Numbered from the stretch's first letter, positions 33,869 to 45,343 are shown. The stretch: DNA of 64,000 nt from Bremia lactucae (GCF_004359215.1 NC_090624.1:2044517-2108516); one strand, 5' to 3'. Notes: a model not told the origin generated them from the letters alone. A program made the numbers and translations.

Positions 33869-35220
33869 ATGAGCAAAAGCATTCGCGACGAAATGGAGGT
33901 GGCGCTGCATGAGCATCGGTTTCTCGTAACAAAGCTCCTTGAGTCACTTTACACGGCCTCGTTGTGCGTCTGCTACATTTCAATACCCATTCCTGTCGCC
34001 GTCCACCATTTCACGACGCTTCCTGTTGCTCTTACACTGTAGGCCTCCTTCGACGATCACGGCCATGAGGTTACGCATCGTAAACGAAACTTTTACCAAG
34101 GTTTTAGAAAAAGATCGAAACTTGTTACTTGCCGTTAAAAAATGTACGTCATCCTGGCTTTTTATGAAAAAAATACCACTTTTGAACACGGATTAAGAAC
34201 AACCCAAATGGAGTGGCCAGACACCAAGTGGCCCAAAACGAATTGCTTCGATTGGAAAATGACATTTCTCGGAAAAAACAAACTATTATCGATTATGCCG
34301 CACAATTGCGATCGTCTCAAGACGCCATTGAAAATGTCTTACGCAGACATAAAGTCGTGTTGCAACATGCCAAGCAAGTCAATAAAAGTGCGTGGTAAAA
34401 AGACATTGGTATACGACTCCCTTTTTTCTCGTCTAACTAAAACTTTTTGATGCTAGAAGTGCTTGATCCACGTGAAGTGGTTGCATATGCCCATCGTATT
34501 GCGGGTACGACCTCGGCGCCTAAAGAATGGCAACCTGGGGTACGTAAAAAAAAAAAAGTCATGTCTCGCAACGAAAAATGCTGTAACACTTTATTTTGTT
34601 CAAAATGCATCCAATAGTTTCCAATGTTTGGTTTCATGCCACCAGCTCCTCAGGAACATATGATGCGAGCAGGTGTGTTAAGTCGTGGAATTGTCTCCGA
34701 GATCGTGACACAAGGTCCTGATAAATACACGTCCACGACTGCGCGTGTTAAGTTGCTTGAAAGTAATGGCGTTGGTCTTGAAAAGCTTGACATTCCGATT
34801 GGATTAGGTGCAAGTGATGCCCAAATTCGACAGCAAATGCCACCGGGATGGAAACCAGGTGATCCCGTGGATCTCCCTCTTGACGCACTGCTTCATTACA
34901 TGGGTCGTAGTTTCTTTACAGAACATGGTATTACGCTCCCCGAGTCGTGGAAAACAGGCGATTCCGTTCCTGCAGAGGTGATGGAGATTTTGCGCCAAAA
35001 ATTAAAGTTGCCAGAGCAACGAACGGCACTGTATGAGGACGAAGTCGTGGACGATGTTGAAAGTTTGCGTAAAAAACGCAAATTAGAAGAAGGAAAAGGA
35101 AATGAAGGGGTTGCTGAGAGCAATAGCTCTAGTGAATCAAGTGATAGTGAGGAAGAAGGTCCAAAGACTCTTTCGCTGAGTCTTTCGTCTTCTGAAGAGG
35201 AGAGTGACGATAGCGACTGA
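33869..35220 (+). CDS. MED4: Mediator complex subunit 4
   Basis: MED4 belongs to the Mediator middle module that bridges activators and RNA polymerase II in the nucleus. I infer five exons with GT-AG borders in matching phase: 33869-33963, 34043-34143, 34214-34387, 34457-34539 and 34618-35220, giving about 351 residues. The N-terminal part is a coiled coil (for example ELLRLENDISRKKQTI). The diagnostic stretch is DPREVVAYAHRIAGTTSAPK followed by a WQPG turn and then PAPQEHMMRAGVLSRG, as in the Med4 family. The tail is acidic and serine-rich (SSSESSDSEEEG, SSSEEESDDSD). Introns are 69-79 bp. The alignment in the third exon depends on the proposed splice sites; a cDNA would settle them. Confidence 0.85.
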
Positions 35221-35491
35221 GGGAGTGAAAAGATGGCTACAGGTCGTTGAAAAATAGCTACTTTTGATCGGATTATTTTTGGTGCGGTTTCACTAAAACG
35301 AGAAGTCACGCAATGCAGTTTTTTTCTAAGATTTAAAAAAAAACTTTCCCTATAAACCGTCGCCTCGTGGGATTGGCTTGTGTATTCTATATATAACCTG
35401 GGTACTGTTTTCATCTTTGCATTGCAATACTAGGAACGCATGCCATAACTCCATCTTGCCATTTTTGCCATTGTTCGCTTTTCGAAACACA
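35221..35491. promoter_or_regulatory. MED4-PP2C intergenic region
   Basis: 271 bp containing the MED4 3' flank and the PP2C promoter. An in-frame ATG at 35378 upstream of the chosen PP2C start would add a hydrophobic 38-residue leader; this is judged less likely. No further feature is supported. Confidence 0.4.
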
Positions 35492-36700
35492 ATGTTTCGA
35501 CAGCCAATGCAAAAGACGGGCTCGTTGGCCAAACTTTGGCAACAGGAAGCCACAGCTTTGAATGTGGCCTCTCCGAAAGGGATTTCAATTAAAAGTCATG
35601 GCAAACTGCCAGTCGCACAGGTCAGTGGCGACCTCGTGCTCGGACTGCAACGTCGTCGGCTTTTTGTCGACAATAATAGTGTGGATGTCATGGGTGTCGC
35701 ATCCATTGGGAACACCGATAGCAGTGTCCAGGCTCTAGGTGACGGCACGTGTGCCGTCGTGGCATTGGCAGGTTTGTCGAAAAAGGGCTATGCACCGTAC
35801 AATCCCCGAAAGAAAAACCAGGATGCCCTGGTGATCCAATTCGATCAAAAGACACAGTCTTTGCTCTTGTGCGTCTTTGACGGACATGGTGAAGCTGGGG
35901 ACAGCGTCTCCGGTGCCATTCGCGATGCGTTTGCCACGACTTTATTTGCCCACGCTCATTTTAAACGATCGGGTGAGATTAGTAAGGATGCGAAATGGCT
36001 ACAAACGGCCATATCGGATACCTTACGATTAGTAGAACAAATGATTTTAAATGATTTAAACATCGAAACGGAATTTAGTGGCACAACTGCCGTCGTGACG
36101 GTCATAAGAGAGAACCTCGTTGTCGTGGGTAATGTCGGCGACTCTCGGATTACCCGAGGATTTTTAAAAGGACTCGATATGTCGGGTTCATTACCGGCAC
36201 TAGCGTGTCAGGAGCTCAGTATTGACCACAAACCCGACCGACCTGATGAACGAACTCGAATTCTTGCCAGTGGTGGTCGTGTGTTTGCAGTCGAGTATGA
36301 CGATGGAATTGACGGCCCTCCTCGAGTGTGGTTGGATCAGATGGATGTGCCTGGTTTGGCCATGTCGCGCTCGTTGGGCGATGCCGTTGCCCACACAGCA
36401 GGTGTGCTTTCAGACCCAGAATTTACGACCCACTGGCTTGATGAACACGATCGCTGTCTAATTATTGCTACCGATGGGCTCTGGGAATTCATGTCGAATG
36501 AAGAATGCATTAAAATGGCTATGGAACAACAGAACCCAAAGGTGGCTGTGGACCGTTTAGTAGTCGAGGCAACTCGTCGCTGGATGAAGGAAGAGCAAGT
36601 CATTGACGATTCGACAATTATTGTTGCATACATTGACACGACGAGAATGATTAAAACACACACAAATAAAACCCTCGAGATAGAAAACAGTGTAGATTAG
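35492..36700 (+). CDS. PP2C-type (PPM family) serine/threonine phosphatase
   Basis: A metal-dependent phosphatase of about 402 residues from ATG 35492 (MFRQPMQKTG). Motifs in order are RKKNQDAL, the metal-binding CVFDGHGE (Asp at about residue 130), FSGTTAVVTV, VVGNVGDSRI (about 213-220), LSIDHKPDRPDE, GLAMSRSLGD and the C-terminal metal site IIATDGLWEF (Asp about 328). All key acidic residues appear present, so it should be active. The first roughly 85 residues precede the catalytic fold and have no recognised domain. Substrate is unknown. A longer form from ATG 35378 with a hydrophobic leader is possible. It is tail-to-tail with PDCD5. Confidence 0.92.
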   Translation: MFRQPMQKTGSLAKLWQQEATALNVASPKGISIKSHGKLPVAQVSGDLVLGLQRRRLFVDNNSVDVMGVASIGNTDSSVQALGDGTCAVVALAGLSKKGYAPYNPRKKNQDALVIQFDQKTQSLLLCVFDGHGEAGDSVSGAIRDAFATTLFAHAHFKRSGEISKDAKWLQTAISDTLRLVEQMILNDLNIETEFSGTTAVVTVIRENLVVVGNVGDSRITRGFLKGLDMSGSLPALACQELSIDHKPDRPDERTRILASGGRVFAVEYDDGIDGPPRVWLDQMDVPGLAMSRSLGDAVAHTAGVLSDPEFTTHWLDEHDRCLIIATDGLWEFMSNEECIKMAMEQQNPKVAVDRLVVEATRRWMKEEQVIDDSTIIVAYIDTTRMIKTHTNKTLEIENSVD

Positions 36701-36862
36701 AACATCTCAACAAAAGAAAAGAATTCAACAACCGTTTTTAAAGATGGTGTTCATCGTCCAATAAACTCTTATATTGACTAAAACTAGCCGTGGAAATCCC
36801 ATCAAGTCCTGACGTAGCGAAAAACAAGCAACTTCCTAGTTGCAATGAAAACGAGCCTTGAT

Positions 36863-37416
36863 CTAGAACTCGTCATCGTCGTCACCGTCGTCTTCGTCAC
36901 TAAAATATGTCCGTCGCTTAATCTGGAATTCAATCATTCATAAATATAAAATGATCTCAAAAGTATTACTTTCGTGTCTCGAAAACTTGCTCGTACGGTG
37001 ACTTTTGTGCGCTGTTTTTCCTCATTGACACCCACTTGATTAAGCAAATCAATGAGCTTTTCCTCGTCGATTTTGGCAGCTAGCTGACCGCGCTGTGCCA
37101 TTTGAATCACCATATCCTCAATGGCACGGGCTTTCTCTGGTTTTACCATTGCTATTCGAGCCACTGTTGTCGACGAGGTCAGCAATTAGAATTTAATCGA
37201 CTGCAATTACGTACATCGTTCGCGAGCGTCGGGCAACATAACTTGCTGTATCATGGATTGGCGCATTTGCTCTTGTTCTCTAATTGCCAGATTTAAGCGA
37301 TGTTTTCATCATATAAAGCTACAAGCAATTCAATCGTAAAACAAAACGCACTGCTGCTTTCTCTGGTGTTGTTGCATCTCCTCCACAGACATTTGCGACT
37401 GCGGTTTTGTCGACAT
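36863..37416 (-). CDS. PDCD5: PDCD5 family DNA-binding protein (TFAR19)
   Basis: A small helical protein of a family conserved from archaea to humans, linked to chaperonin binding and cell death control in animals. Its role in oomycetes is unknown. Four exons are inferred on the minus strand with consistent phases: 37416-37352 (starts MSTKPQSQMSVEEM), 37279-37215, 37163-36997 and 36922-36863, giving about 118 residues against about 125 in the family. The diagnostic motif is RLARIAMVKPEKARAIEDMV, followed by MAQRGQLAAKIDEEKLIDLL. The last exon supplies the usual KRR..FSDEDD acidic tail. Introns are 51-74 bp. Confidence 0.88.
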
Positions 37417-38099
37417 TTTCTTTTTCGACTATACCTGATACAGATGATCACCCTATATGTCAGATACAAGGCTGTGGACCATAGTGCGTCGGATTAACAA
37501 GGCACAAGTGAAGAAGTGATTCAAAGTTGCGTGCCAAGGCTTCAGACGTACGTTTTGGGTGATTGCTTTGAGAGTTTAAGCAATATTACCCAATCATCGG
37601 AGACTCCTACTCCAAATACCTTTTATTAAGCATTCCAATGGCGAAATGTTACACGAATATTCAGCAGCATAAATCATAAATGAAAATGATAGTTTCAATT
37701 TCAATCGTTATGGAAGATAGTACATCCAACTGGAATTGCGTGCTTCAACAAATAAGAGACTGTGTATTTGTAAGATTTTGTTTATGTGTTTCACTATTAC
37801 CTTAAGTGGCGGATCAGCCACGTGGACATTTTGTCCATATAATTGTTATAGAAGCCGGGGTCGCACCCAATCCCTTCGGCAGTATCAATTTCATATCAGC
37901 AACTCTTTAAAAGGGTTTAATTTCACTGAATGATAGCCATTATCATGGTATATACAAGTGTAGTTGTATAGCACGCTTCCTTCGAGCTTGTGATATATAC
38001 CCGTATCATTCTCGCTGACTACAAAAGTCAAACTGACGACTTTATAAAGCCAAGCCCCCATGTCGAAAACTTATGGTGCTCGACCTAGATGATAGTTAT
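37417..38099. other. Intergenic region, PDCD5 promoter side
   Basis: About 680 bp, AT-rich, with only short frames. It contains the PDCD5 upstream region and the left flank of a gypsy LTR. I see no gene, RNA or clear repeat in it. Confidence 0.4.
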
Positions 38100-38539
38100 T
38101 GTAACGGGGCATTGCCGACTTGTACTGCTTCTGTACAAGTCCACTTCGCACTGCTTCAGTGCGAGTGGTGCCTGGCGTCACTTCACGTACACTAGTACGT
38201 GCAGAGGAAGACTCTCTTTAAAATACTTGCTTTAAAAAGGATTAATTAAAAACTTTGTTAATATAATTAATTTTTTCTTGTCTATCTAATCAATACCAAC
38301 CTAATTATAAACTAATACAAAACATGTACTAAAAGACTTATCTGTCTTTCTCTTTGCGCGCGCCAGCGCAGACTGGACCGCAGAGAAAGTATAATATAAT
38401 GGTCTATACCTACCAATGAAAAAGCTTTTAGAATATTACCATGTAAAGTAATATTCTCCAAATATTATTTACCTTTTAGATAATGTATTAATAAACAACC
38501 TTAAAGTGTTAATTTCATGTAACGATACACCCCGTTACA
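38100..38539 (-). repeat. Gypsy 3' LTR with adjacent polypurine tract
   Basis: The 440 bp LTR runs from TGTAACGGGG to CCCGTTACA on the plus strand. Immediately to its right, 38540-38552 is the complement of AAGGGAGGGGTGA, a polypurine tract. This fixes the LTR as the 3' LTR of a minus-strand element. Confidence 0.88.
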
Positions 38540-38654
38540 TCACCCCTCCCTTAAACGACAGTCACTTTGAGTGTCATTGGGTAGAGTAGCCACCATAGAC
38601 CACTTTATTAAAAACTATGTTAATTGGTCAGATTCATCATTTTAATTCTATCGC

Positions 38655-40564
38655 ATGGTTAACAAGTCCCTGCAGAATGCGAATAGTGCGGCGCCTTCGG
38701 CTGCGGTTCATGCAGCCGCGGGTGACGCATTATTGTCTCTTGCGGCAGACGTTCCGTTTGTCATAATGTCATCTTCTTCCGCAACTCTAAATGTTGCGGA
38801 TGCACGTGGTGATACACCACATGAATGCGACCCCTCTTTGGAGGTCGACTACGAATGCGAGTCGGACGAAATGGCCGACTCGGAGAGAACAGAACCGTCG
38901 CCTGATCATTGTGAGGCGGCTGACTATGAGCCTTCAATTGAGGGGGCTCATTCGAGTAGACGTGTTGGTAGCATTCGCTACAGCATGTTAAAAACCTATA
39001 TTTTATTTTTATGATTATAACGGATACATCCAGAGGAAGACTCTCTTTAAAAGACTTGCTTTAAAGAGGGCTAAAATTAAACTATATTCAATATATTTAA
39101 GCTCTTCTGTTTCTATCTTTTTTCTACTAACTTAATTATTTACTACTTCAAAACATGTAGTAAAGTATGATCTGTTTCTATCTTTGCGCGCGGTTTCGAC
39201 GATGAGGATGATTCCTCATCGCCAGTTACCCGCACATATATGTGCATGGAGATGACGATGGCGTAAGCCATCGTAATAAATAAGCGTTATTGTGTTACCC
39301 CTACTTCAGTAAGTGCCACTCAGGGAATCGTGGACACTAAAATGTCTCGTATTGCCCCTGAGAAAAAGCCGTGGCTTTTGCCCGAATAGCTAATCATTAG
39401 CTTGTCTGATAAGACTACTCCTCACAGTAAATATTCCTTGTTTATTGCGACTTATTACATGGCCTTAATCCCAGCGCGAAGAGCTTTCGAGCTGAGAAAG
39501 ATTTCTATTTCGATACTTTTTCAAGCATCGATGGAATAGTGGGAACAATAAGCGAGATTAAGTCTCGCTTATGCAAGCCTGGAGCGCGTTCATTCGTAAT
39601 GTCAAAGACATTGGACGCGAAGACTGGCTTCAAAGACTTAACACGGTTCGCGTTAAGTTTGAGAAACGAACTCCAACTGGTGCAAGGTATAAATTGGATC
39701 GGTAACACGTGAACTTCCATGCCTCACGTGGGGTCATCCCTTCCGTGTTGTGTTGAAGACACAAAGCGAGTAAAAGGGGATGTCTATTTGCTTTATTTGC
39801 CCCAAGGGAGGGCACGCATCTCTATCGAGATGCGCGATGAGATTGACGTTTTGCATTCGATTTACAAGCGCCAGGTGCGCGTGTTTTCCGATGAGCCTAT
39901 TGATCCATCGGATGGGCCTCGTCATACTGACGGACGAGGCACTCAACGTCAACAATCAGCTGGGAACGAGGCTCCCAGCTGTCATTTGAAGGTGGATAAG
40001 CGCGCCAGCGAACAAGATAACTCGTTCGCTGCCCCTTCGCATCATAATAGTTATGGATACGTTCCACAAGGAAACGTTGACCACCGTGGGAATCCACTAA
40101 TGGTTGTGGCGGAGGAGGGAAAATTAGATCCGACCTGTGTGTCGGATCGAGAGTCGAAGTTCGACAAACTTGATCGCTTTCTCCATGATTTGGAGGAGGG
40201 ACTTGATCACGAGCGCGGTAAGCGTCGCTTGTTAGAGCAGACGGTGCAGGCTCACAATATCGAACGGTTGGAAGACCGTTCGAAGAGTGCGTACTCCATG
40301 TTGGAGTACGAAAGGAAATATCACGCTGTTCGTGATGAGCTGTCGTCAGCTCATCGCAGTTTCAAGGATATCCGGAACCGGCATGAGATACTCCAGGTTC
40401 AACATGAGAATCTGGTTCGCGATCACAAGAATCTTTTAGGGATTTTTGAAAAGGTGGTCATATTCGTCCTCGGAAGAAACCGCGTACTGATGGTACGGGC
40501 GGAGCCGACCATTCTATTGTGTACGCATTGCCTCTGCCATGCAGTATACGGAAAGGCTCAATGA
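38655..40564 (+). other. Antisense reading frame of the chromovirus: acidic N-terminus and coiled coil
   Basis: On the strand opposite the element's own genes, starting 116 bp from the 3' LTR, a frame begins MVNKSLQNANSAAPSAAVHA (38655-39014) and is acidic and Ser/Asp-rich (ECESDEMADSERTEPSPD). It is broken by an LTR fragment near 39029. A second frame, 39719-40564 (281 codons), covers the strand opposite the chromodomain and ends in a coiled coil (LDRFLHDLEEGLDHERGKRR and onward). Intervening sequence at 39480-39720 also reads as protein-like with stops. The coiled coil recurs in the element at 500-885. Function is unknown; antisense genes in the 3' part of LTR elements are known in plants. 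Confidence 0.45.
39029..39190 (-). repeat. Partial gypsy LTR fragment
   Basis: From gaggaagactctctttaaaa to tctttgcgcgcg this stretch matches the central part of the LTR at 38200-38370 with divergence. It lies inside the 3' region of the gypsy element, so it is a fragment of a related LTR inserted or captured there. Confidence 0.6.
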
Positions 40565-41853
40565 ATTTGGGCAGTGGTTTACTGCTACCCACATTAGTGA
40601 TTACACGCTTAGGTACGTTTACCTTACAGAGTAGTACTAGGTCATTAATTTCAAATTAAAGAACGTTTGCTCTTCCATGTTTGTCTGCGTTGTGTTTCTG
40701 ACGGTCCACTGCGTTAGAAATGGAACCCTGTACGAAACGGATTACTGATTCTCGAGTCAGCAGAAATTCTTCTGCTGACTCATTTGTTTTGTCTTTTTCA
40801 GTGCGCTTTGTACACACTGCCATGAGGGTTTTCTCATCTTCGATGTCGATTGTTTCGACATAGACATCATTCGCGTCGTTGTTAACTTCAACGCGAGATG
40901 AGCATGAGCCAGATCTTGTTTTGCTCGTGCGAGTCCACCCCCCACCCCCTTAAGCCAGAGGATACCTCTAATTGGGTGGGTATGCGCTGTAGACACATCC
41001 ACCGAATTATTGATGGCGAATTCGACCATCGGTAAAAACTCGCTCCAATTCAGATACGATTGGACGTAACCCCGAAGTAAAATCTTCGAGGACGCGATTT
41101 GCGCTTTTTGTCTGACTGTTTGTCTCAGAATGATCAGAAGTTGAAATAGTGAGCCGTGTTCCGAAAGATCGGAACACGGATTGCCAAAACTCCGCCGTGA
41201 GCCGTGGATCTCTGTCCAGCACTAGTTCACGGGGTAACCCGTGGAGTATGAATACCGTGTCGATAAATACACGGGCATAGCTCGGAGCCGTGGATCTCTG
41301 TCCAGCACTAGTTCACGGGGTAACCCGTGGAGTATGAATACCGTGTCGATAAATACACGGGCATAGCTCGGAGCCGTGATCGACTCTGGTACTGCAGCAA
41401 GATGTATTATCTTGCTGAATCTATCTACAAAAACAAGGATTCCTTTGTTTCGTGACCGTCCTCGGGATATCCGAAGACGAAGTCCATAGATACCGACTGC
41501 CAACACTTTGCCGGAAGTGGTAGAGGTTGGAGAGATGCACGGGATGAAGGGCTAGGCTTCACCCGTTGACATACCTCGCAAGCATGAATGTACTTGCGCA
41601 CGAACTGATACTGGCGGGGCCAGTAAAAGTCGCGACTTACTGTGAGATAAGTCTTCTCCTATCCACTATGCCCACTTGTTGGTGCATCGTGACACTCATA
41701 TATGATGCGCAAACGCAAATCATTATGTGTTGGGACGACGACACGTGGAGTGTTGCCGGCAACGGCTGTGTGATACAATAAGCTGTTCAATCGAATCCTT
41801 GTATAAAGGATTTGTCTTAAGTGACTCCCAGAATTGAGAAGTATATCTCTCAA
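39897..41853 (-). pseudogene. Gypsy integrase with chromodomain (broken)
   Basis: Minus-strand order: an H2C2 zinc-binding segment (RIIYECHDAPTSGHSG, about 41853-41659), catalytic core with ILVFVDRFSKIIHLAAVPES and VFIDTVFILHGLPRELVLDRDPR (41506-41222), continuing with STSDHSETNSQTK (41222-41007), then EFAINNSVD (near 41029), the GPY/F region, and a chromodomain with YLVRWRAYPPSNDSWEP (40097-39897). An 86-bp tandem duplication in the core and other frame breaks make it non-functional. Confidence 0.8.
41199..41370 (-). repeat. 86-bp tandem duplication in integrase
   Basis: Two copies with an 86 bp period beginning gagccgtggatctctgtcc at 41199 and 41285, followed by a third partial start at 41371. 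It duplicates the core segment encoding the LVLDRDPRL motif and shifts the frame, since 86 is not a multiple of three. Confidence 0.9.
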
Positions 41854-42257
41854 TCCGAGTCTTCACATCGAGGACACTTTCGTCCATCGATGAGCTGCTG
41901 AGAAGCCGTTCGTTCTCTGCAAAAATTACCGCTGACCGAAAATCGGTTACGTAATCGTCTTCTGTGACGAGTACGCAGATCTGCTTGATCCTACTACTAC
42001 GCAGATCTCTCAAGAACCACTTGGATTCTAGGGTTGGTAATTGCGTCATCTCCGAAGTTAATTTCGGAGGCGCATACATATCAAGAGTATAAGCGCCTAC
42101 TCTTGATCCGTCATTAACCAAGACATTCAATGTCTCGATTTCTTTTTGAGACTTCTTTTCACAGGCTGCCGAGAGATTAATCCCTCGAGATGCTGAAGTC
42201 TAGTCACTTTTTTAGCTTTAATTGTTTGAGCTCCTCAAGTACGTGAAGGTTTATTTA
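41723..42257 (-). pseudogene. Gypsy pre-RT segment
   Basis: Minus strand encodes NVLVNDGSRVGAYTLDMYAP and on to QICVLVTEDDYVTDFRSAV, the same protein segment found on the plus strand at 48126-48425. This lies between protease and reverse transcriptase in the related element. The RT that should follow is deleted. Confidence 0.75.
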
Positions 42258-42940
42258 TTATCATTAATCAGTATACCTACAATTACATCCAATCACTACA
42301 CGCAATCGCGAGTCGGGTCATATATCATACCATAGTCGCACTAAAATATTGTATCCGTAAGCACATTTCTAATTACCCAGCTTGTAATTTACATACAACA
42401 TTCCGCAAAATCTGACAGTTATCGCGCTATCCGGTAGAAGAGACGCGGCTGCTGTGTCCGTGTCCGTGACAACGTGTGTTTACTATAGTCTAGTAGTCTT
42501 CCTTTTCTTGCGTCGTTGACGTAACAGCTAAGCTTGATATGATAGGTGCTTTCTCTTGCCAAGCAGCCTAAACTAGAATATCAAGTCAGTGACAGGCATT
42601 ATCAGTATGCAGCAATTCCGAAAAATGCAAGATTGCATAAATCGCTGAATAGTATTGTACCTTTGCTCCTAAGAAATGATTTCTTTGATGAGAAAAGGTT
42701 ACTTGTTGTCTTGACTAAAAGCTTATAAGCACTTATATATTAGCAGCGATAGTGGTCAAAAGGTTTTCATTCGCAGAGTGTTTTTCAAGGCCACTAGCGT
42801 AGAGTGTTTTTCATCTCGCTGCTTATAGCAATGGTGAATTGGCTTTGGCCGATAATTTCTGTTACGCTGATAACTTAAAAAAATTACCTACGCAAGTCGT
42901 TTCGCTTAGTCATCTGAATACCGTTTTGATTCAACTGGGT
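42258..42940. other. Unassigned block between two gypsy fragments
   Basis: About 680 bp between the right edge of one element and the LTR of the next. No gene, LTR or known repeat is recognised; a 60-codon frame at 42546-42728 has no similarity that I can see. Confidence 0.4.
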
Positions 42941-43336
42941 TGTAACGGAGTGTATCGTTATATGTTGTTTGTTAATATATAATCTAAAAGGTAGATAATA
43001 GTTTGTAAATATTACTTTACATAGTAATATTCATAAAGCTTATTCATTGGTATATTTAGGCCATTATATCTACTTGCTCCGCGGTCCAGTCAGCACTCAG
43101 CACTGGACGTGTTTGTATAAGTATACAATTAGGCTAGTAGTAAATAGATAGAAGCAAAAGAACTTAATTAAATTAGATACACTTTACTTATATCCGTCTC
43201 TAAAGCAAGTGTTCTAAAGAGAGTCTTACTCTGCACATACTTAGTGTACGTGAAGTGACGTGAGGCACCACTCGCACTGAAGCAGTGCGAAGTAGACTTG
43301 TACTGAAGCAATTCAAGTCGGCAGTGCTCCTTTACA
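42941..43336 (+). repeat. Gypsy 5' LTR
   Basis: The 396 bp copy starts TGTAACGGAGTGTATCG and ends CTCCTTTACA. It is in the opposite orientation to the LTRs at 2203 and 38100 and directly precedes a primer-binding site and gag on the plus strand. Confidence 0.85.
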
Positions 43337-43386
43337 CCTGGTAACACTCTGTCGTCCGTCCAAGGACCACAATTCCATCATCTAAC

Positions 43387-44500
43387 ATGGACATGCTAGA
43401 TAAAAATGAAAATACGCGTCACGTTTCGCGTCATTGCTACTCCTTTCTAAGTGACATCGAACGGAGTGCGGTCGAACGAATGAGTTCGACCGTAGGGAAC
43501 GATGCCATCTTGGCCATACTGTTTGATTTGGACAGAGATGCCCTCCATTCCGCCATCGCCAAGTTCATACAACATGAACTTGACGAGGCGAAGGAGAAGG
43601 AGAAGATAGCCTTGCTGAATCAGCAAGGCTCTCAAGAGGCAGAACTGGTGAGGTTACAACAGGTACAGACCCCTGTACCTGGGATGACGCACACGCGTCG
43701 TCCAGGATCCATAAAGATTGACATCTCTAAGTAAAGGGGAGTCGAAGAAGACTCCCTCTTAAGGTTGTTTGTCGAGTTGGATGATGCCATAAGGGCTCGT
43801 CACATCGTCGACGAGCAAATGCAAGTCTCATTTCCTCAGTCAAATTTGGTAGGTCGTGCCAAACCTTGGGCATTAGGCCTTATGTTGCGCGACCCATATG
43901 TCTTTGGGTCGCTAGAGGCTTTAAAAGCCCGACCCAAACAGACGTTTGAACCGCCTAAGGCTGAGTTTAAAGCTTGATCAGAGCTTTTGAAACTAAAGCA
44001 AAGCAAGCGTGATGTTCACGCTTGCGCCCAGAACATACGACTCTTAGCGAGTTGTATCACGAACAACCCAGTTCATGAAAACTCGTTGGTTACGGTGTTC
44101 ATGCAAGGTCTTACGGATGATCCCGTAAAGACCCACCTGTTCCGCTTGGAACTGGACACGCTTGAAGAAGCAATATCCGATGCGGAATAAGAGGGCTTTA
44201 AATTGAGACAGGCTCAAGCTAGCTCGTCATCATATCGTCCTCCAAGACGACACGACCTGGGAGGTCCAGAACCTATTGACCTCTCTTATATCGAAAGCGA
44301 GAAACCTCGCTTTTCGAACAACAAGCGATTGCAGAAATGCAATTGCTGTCAAAAGTTAGGACACTAAGCTCATCAGTGTAGTGCTCCACGCCAAGTACCG
44401 AGAGGTGCTGAACGTAATTATGACCGAATGCCAGAATGGGCAACGGTCGCGGGTCCGACGTTGTTGCGAAATTGCAACAGCGAGGCGGACCGCCAAAAAA
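43387..44500 (+). pseudogene. Gypsy gag (interrupted)
   Basis: Starts MDMLDKNENTRHVSRHCYSF at 43387 and runs to a stop at 43734. It continues in 43765-43977 (DPYVFGSLEAL) and 43987-44190 (FMQGLTDDPVKTHLFRLEL), then a zinc-knuckle region near 44335 reads CNCCQKLGH followed by a stop codon. At least three nonsense or frameshift lesions separate pieces that were one Gag protein. Confidence 0.78.
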
Positions 44501-44559
44501 CGGTAGGGTCAGTAGGGGAAGCAACGCCCTACTGATCCAGCAACCTTAAGAGAATTTGC

Positions 44560-45343
44560 AAATCTCTTGACAAAAGTTGCTCCAGACACACAATCATTAT
44601 GTGTCTCTGCACCTGGTGATGAGGTATCCCTCATCACCTTGAAGTTGAAAGTGACAAATGATTTGTCACCTAGATCCCTAGCGGGCTGTGGAGCGTCGAA
44701 TAATTTTATTCGTCGCCAGTTGCTAGAGGGTCGTTGGCTCAAATATGCTTAGCGTGACATTCCTTCAACGAGGATGACGGTGCGTCTAGCGACAGGCGCA
44801 TGGATAATAGTAATGAAATTTCACTACACGTTAAAAGATTTACAGTACAATGATTATCTCATCGTACTGGATTTGGATGAAAAATTTGATGTCATCCTAG
44901 GTCTACCTTGGCTCAGAAAATATTAGCCAAGGATCAGCTGGCAGCATCGATCCGTGAAGATGCTTGCTACTTGTTCATCAGATGGCCATCTGATGAACGT
45001 AATGGAGCGTCCACAGGCGTGTGGATGTACTACGAGTGAGTGCGATGGCCTCACTTGTGGTACGGTCGTTAGTATGACTGCACAAGATCACAGTGTGATT
45101 ACCAATCACCCTGTGGAGTCAGCTGCCGGCGGCTGTGCGAGCGGACAGGCAGCGCCGAAAGTCCACCACTCGAATAAGTCGAGTGGATTGAGACATAAAT
45201 ATACGTCTAGCTGGCGACATCCAAGGAATATAACGGTTGCCCAAAGGGACAACACGATGATCTTAGCTCGAGTAGAGTCGACTGTAGAGGACCCGACTGT
45301 GTCAGACGTTGAGGCAATATACGTCAATTCGAATCAAAGCTAA
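44560..45343 (+). pseudogene. Gypsy retropepsin region
   Basis: The segment LKVTNDLSPRSLAGCGASNN (44645-44710) corresponds to an aspartic protease whose usual catalytic triplet in this family is D-C-G; here the Asp is Gly, so the site is dead. The LDLDEKFDVILGLPWL flap/hydrophobic region follows near 44870-44920. A further frame 44954-45343 is the linker towards the RT. Confidence 0.65.

Larger units (their letters stand above)
38100..42257 (-). mobile_element. 5'-truncated Ty3/gypsy chromovirus
   Basis: Minus-strand element retaining, from its 5' side, a pre-RT segment (42130-41723), integrase zinc-binding and core (about 41850-41007), integrase tail and chromodomain (to 39897), a long 3' region, a polypurine tract and the 3' LTR (38539-38100). 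The RT and RNase H domains are missing: pre-RT sequence runs directly into the integrase zinc-binding segment. At the right edge, similarity to the gypsy copy at 48020-48180 stops near 42257. It is non-autonomous. Confidence 0.8.

Noticed and set aside
33869..34450. Several short overlapping plus-strand frames
   Set aside because: They are separate exons and intron read-through of the MED4 gene, not independent small genes.
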